Shown here: in pieces, positions 30,508-32,576 of the stretch
Numbering within the stretch: position 1 is the stretch's first letter
How the letters are laid out: each line of letters starts with the position of its first letter
Source of the DNA: Dehalococcoidales bacterium
GTDB lineage: Bacteria; Chloroflexota; Dehalococcoidia; Dehalococcoidales; UBA2162
DNA length: 32,576 nucleotides
NCBI GenBank assembly: GCA_016844285.1
Contig: JAENIS010000005.1
Coordinates: 1 to 32,576, forward strand
Direction: 5' to 3'
The notes under the pieces: generated by a model
The model's input: the letters and a program-made list of their open reading frames with translations, nothing else
Databases searched by the model: none
What the model was told of the DNA's origin: nothing
Translations under genes and position numbers: made by a program

Positions 30508-30557
30508 CTGATACCTCCTTTGCCTCTTTAGGCTTACCCTTTCTGACCTTCAACTAG

Positions 30558-30586
30558 ATTATAGAGCATGCCTTCGGTTCTGAACA
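30558..30586 (-). promoter_or_regulatory. Possible promoter of the 30070-30507 gene
   Basis: A perfect -10 TATAAT (30558-30563, minus strand) has a weak -35 TGTTCA (30581-30586) at 17 bases. The leader would be about 45 bases. Confidence 0.45.
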
Positions 30587-30683
30587 TCGGTGGGAAGCTG
30601 TATTTAACCGGGAAAAACGGCTGAACACCTTCGGAATAACAAGGGGTGAAGGCAAGACAGGCCGAGTTGAGGCACTTATTGGG

Positions 30684-30875
30684 CTAGTGTCCTGTCTGGT
30701 TAATTAGCCAATGGCTGCTTCAGCACACATGACCACGCACGGGCGACCTCACTCCCTTATTCCCCCTCTCCTAAGAGGAGAGGGGAGAAGGGCTCCACCC
30801 CTCTTACACGCCCCGCAGTTTACCTCTCATTACGGGGAAGAGATTTAAGAGAGGAGGCATAGCCTCTTCTCAAGG
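30684..30875. repeat. Dispersed intergenic repeat, longest copy
   Basis: The left part, TAGTGTCCTGTCTGGTTAATT onward, matches 26606 onward. Then follow CCCCCTCTCCTAAGAGGAGAGGGG (hairpin), GGGCTCCACCCCTCTTACACGCC, and an arm GAAGAGATTTAAGAGAGGAGG, also found in the 26606 copy. It is non-coding and lies between the broken REC gene and the 30070-30507 gene. Confidence 0.75.
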
Positions 30876-30894
30876 GCATAATCACAATAACATA

Positions 30895-31079
30895 CTACCT
30901 TTCAGTCTGAGAATAAGCACGATATGACGTATTGTACACAACTGCTTCCTTGCCATTACTGGTTACAACAATGTCATCCTTGCCATTACTGGTTACAACA
31001 ATGTCATCCTTGCCCGTATCTTGGTTACCAGTAACCTGATATTAGCTTCGTCATCAACGGCAAGTATCATCTTCTTCAT
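30895..31079 (-). pseudogene. Broken response-regulator receiver gene
   Basis: After a good AGGAGG, ATG 31079 opens MKKMILAVDDEANIRLLVTKI, the standard start of a receiver domain with its acid pair. The frame stops at 30993 (28 codons). One base lost near 31015 would continue it as GKDDIVVTSNGKDDIVVTSNGKEAVV, which is receiver-like (compare GKDYxVVTASNGEEAV), before a stop at 30895-30897. The phospho-acceptor part and everything after are missing. The second part contains a 30-bp tandem duplication. It is the last of the signalling genes in this string, 37 bases after the HD-GYP gene. Confidence 0.75.
30951..31010. repeat. Perfect 30-bp tandem duplication
   Basis: Two identical 30-base units, 30951-30980 and 30981-31010 (each begins TGCCATTACTGG and ends GTCATCCT), followed by a degenerate third start. 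Thirty bases equal ten codons, and in the minus-strand shifted frame each encodes the ten residues GKDDIVVTSN. It lies in the broken receiver gene. Confidence 0.9.
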
Positions 31080-31116
31080 TTGACCCTCCTTGATAGGTCA
31101 CGTTATTCGAAACGAC

Positions 31117-32124
31117 TCAAGTAGTGATGCCTTTGATTCTAAGGAAGGCATCAACCACATCAGGGGCAAACTGGGTACCTTTGCTGCGCTCTATTTCAGC
31201 ATAAGTCGTTTCACTATTCACTGGAGCGCGGTAGGGACGCTGCGATGTCATTGCGTCATAGGCATCAGCCAATGCCAGAATTCTGGCACCTACCGGTATT
31301 TGGTCAGCAGACAGCCTGTCAGGATAACCAGTGCCGTCATAGCGTTCGTGATGGTGTCTGACTACCTTCAATATTTCCTCATCTTCCACGATGGCGGTTA
31401 AGATACGCTCCCCTATCTCAGGATGGCACTGCACGTGCTGATATTCTTCATCCGTCAGCCCTGAGGGTTTATTCAGAGTAGATTCTCTCACTCCGATCTT
31501 TCCGATGTCATGAACTAGGCAGGCCACTCTTATTTTCTCAATGCTGTCTTTTCGGACGCCTAGCTCCCGGGCTATCGCCACCGATATTTGAGCAACTCGT
31601 TGGGAATGACCGCTGGCATACTTGTCCTTGGCTTCCAGGGCATAAACCAATGCCGTTATGGCATTGAGGAACGAGGTACGTATTTTCTCAGCTTGTTCCC
31701 CAACCCTCTGTTCAAGGTGCTCCTGATAGTCTTTAATCTCAAGCCTAAGCCGCCTCTTCTCCAGGGCTCGGTCTACACCCAGGACAACGTCATCGAGAAT
31801 GAAGGGTTTGGTAAAGTAGTCGTAGGCGCCCTGCTTCATACACCAGATAACAGTATTGATATCGGTAGTCGCTGTCGCCATAATTACTACTGCATCAGGA
31901 TACCCGTCTTTTATCTCAGGCAGCAGCTCAACTCCGGACTTACCCGGCATGCCTATATCCAGAATGACCACTTCAACAGCGTTTTTTCTCAGTTCGTCCA
32001 TGGCCTGGTCAGCGTTGCCCGCTTCCTGACACTGGTAGCCCTCACTGGAAAGCTTCTTATGGAGAAGGCTCCTGATTGCCGCCTCATCATCAACAATCAG
32101 TATGCTTCCTTGCTGTCCACTCAT
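31117..32124 (-). CDS. Response regulator with HD-GYP domain (probable cyclic-di-GMP phosphodiesterase)
   Basis: A 335-residue cytosolic protein: receiver domain (residues 6-120, VDDE acid cluster, phospho-acceptor D56 in VVILDIGMP, lysine in YFTKPF), a coiled linker (about 125-155), then an HD-GYP domain (about 160-330). The latter has SGHSQRVAQIS, the metal pair in LVHDIGKIGV, and the signature HHERYDGTGYP. Active members cut cyclic-di-GMP and related dinucleotides; key residues look intact. The ATG at 32124 overlaps the stop of the upstream REC gene (ATGA), and a broken third receiver gene follows. Confidence 0.93.
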   Translation of the reverse strand: MSGQQGSILIVDDEAAIRSLLHKKLSSEGYQCQEAGNADQAMDELRKNAVEVVILDIGMPGKSGVELLPEIKDGYPDAVVIMATATTDINTVIWCMKQGAYDYFTKPFILDDVVLGVDRALEKRRLRLEIKDYQEHLEQRVGEQAEKIRTSFLNAITALVYALEAKDKYASGHSQRVAQISVAIARELGVRKDSIEKIRVACLVHDIGKIGVRESTLNKPSGLTDEEYQHVQCHPEIGERILTAIVEDEEILKVVRHHHERYDGTGYPDRLSADQIPVGARILALADAYDAMTSQRPYRAPVNSETTYAEIERSKGTQFAPDVVDAFLRIKGITT

Positions 32125-32516
32125 CTTTCTGGCTGCCTCAAGGCTTCTCTGACTATCGCTCTTAACTCATCGGTCGTAAAGGGTTTTCGTAAGACTTGCC
32201 GGCCACTACTCAGGAAGAAATTCTCAGTATCCTGACCTATAATGCTGCCGGTCATGAATACTGTCCTGCCAGCACTGCGGGGATACGTCTTCTGCAATGA
32301 TTGGTATAGCTCTTTGCCGTCCATCAGCGGCATCTTGATGTCAATCAGATATAAATCATGTTCCTGCTTACCTATCATGGCCAGGGCAGCTTTGCCATTA
32401 GCCACAGTATCCACGTCAAAGCCTTCTTCGGTGAAGACTACCTGGCAAAGCTGACGAATTGAGGGTTCATCGTCAACAACAAGGATATGCTTCTTCAGGG
32501 TATGCGATTCTATCAT
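32121..32516 (-). CDS. Single-domain response regulator (receiver only)
   Basis: A 131-residue protein that is a receiver domain alone: acid pair in ILVVDDEPS, phospho-acceptor D59 in LYLIDIKMP, threonine in VFMTGS and lysine in VLRKPF. It has no output domain, so it probably acts by protein contact or in a phosphorelay. It begins 11 bases after the end of a histidine kinase gene that runs off the window, and its stop overlaps the HD-GYP gene start, so the three are one signalling operon. Confidence 0.92.
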   Translation of the reverse strand: MIESHTLKKHILVVDDEPSIRQLCQVVFTEEGFDVDTVANGKAALAMIGKQEHDLYLIDIKMPLMDGKELYQSLQKTYPRSAGRTVFMTGSIIGQDTENFFLSSGRQVLRKPFTTDELRAIVREALRQPER

Positions 32517-32527
32517 CTTGCCACCTC

Positions 32528-32576
32528 TTAGCTGATTGTCGCTTCCTTGATGATAGGCAATTCCACGATAAAGGTG
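32528..32576 (-). CDS. Histidine kinase, last codons only (cut by window edge)
   Basis: The minus-strand frame reads TFIVELPIIKEATIS and stops with TAA at 32528-32530. The string TFIVELP is the usual end of a histidine kinase ATPase domain, and the gene is followed by a receiver gene, which fits. Only about 15 residues are visible, so the kinase type cannot be told. Confidence 0.65.
   Translation of the reverse strand, partial: TFIVELPIIKEATIS

Noticed and set aside
30951..31010. Possible CRISPR repeat pair
   Set aside because: The two 30-base units are directly joined with no spacers and decode as a receiver fragment.

Overview
The window looks like a chromosomal segment of an uncultured, anaerobic or facultatively anaerobic bacterium. 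My best guess is Chloroflexota, class Dehalococcoidia. This is inference from gene content (cobamide salvage, a tungsten or molybdenum aldehyde oxidoreductase, cytochrome b plus multiheme cytochrome modules, a System I ccm operon with extra small membrane proteins) and from dispersed palindromic repeats between operons. No rRNA or marker gene is present to confirm it. I see no tRNA, rRNA, CRISPR array, transposase or phage gene.

Layout. Bases 1-1838 (+) hold the 3' end of ilvD and a CHR-family transporter. Bases 1888-6257 (-) are a cobamide salvage operon, btuF, ATP-pyrophosphatase, cobT, cobS, cobC, behind a promoter, a cobalamin riboswitch and a terminator. Bases 6258-6680 are repeats. Bases 6682-8740 (+) hold a promoter, an aldehyde:ferredoxin oxidoreductase and a terminator. 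Bases 8819-9948 (-) hold a mandelate-racemase-type enolase-superfamily enzyme, and 10056-10665 (+) a DinB-family protein with a near-consensus promoter.

Bases 10685-19473 (-) form one long gene string: ccmE, ccmF, ccmH, two membrane proteins with a CcmI-like motif, ccmA, ccmB, ccmC, a 50-residue ccmD, then a GAF histidine kinase and a NarL-type regulator. Bases 19622-29952 (-) are a multiheme cytochrome locus. It contains a diheme lipoprotein, a nine-heme lipoprotein, a hexaheme NapC/NrfH-like cytochrome, a small two-helix protein, two paralogous cytochrome b proteins each preceded by a multiheme cytochrome (seven and eleven CxxCH motifs), an M56-type peptidase and an uncharacterised exported protein. 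In total 34 CxxCH plus one CxxxCH haem motifs lie directly upstream of the genes that would make the haem attachments.

Bases 30070-32576 (-) hold an uncharacterised membrane protein and a signalling cluster: histidine kinase end, REC protein, REC-HD-GYP protein and a broken REC gene carrying a 30-bp tandem duplication.

How it fits together: the cytochrome b proteins probably exchange electrons between quinone and the multiheme cytochromes outside the membrane, the ccm genes mature those cytochromes, and the kinase/regulator pair at the end of the ccm string may tune the system. The terminal donor or acceptor cannot be read from the sequence.
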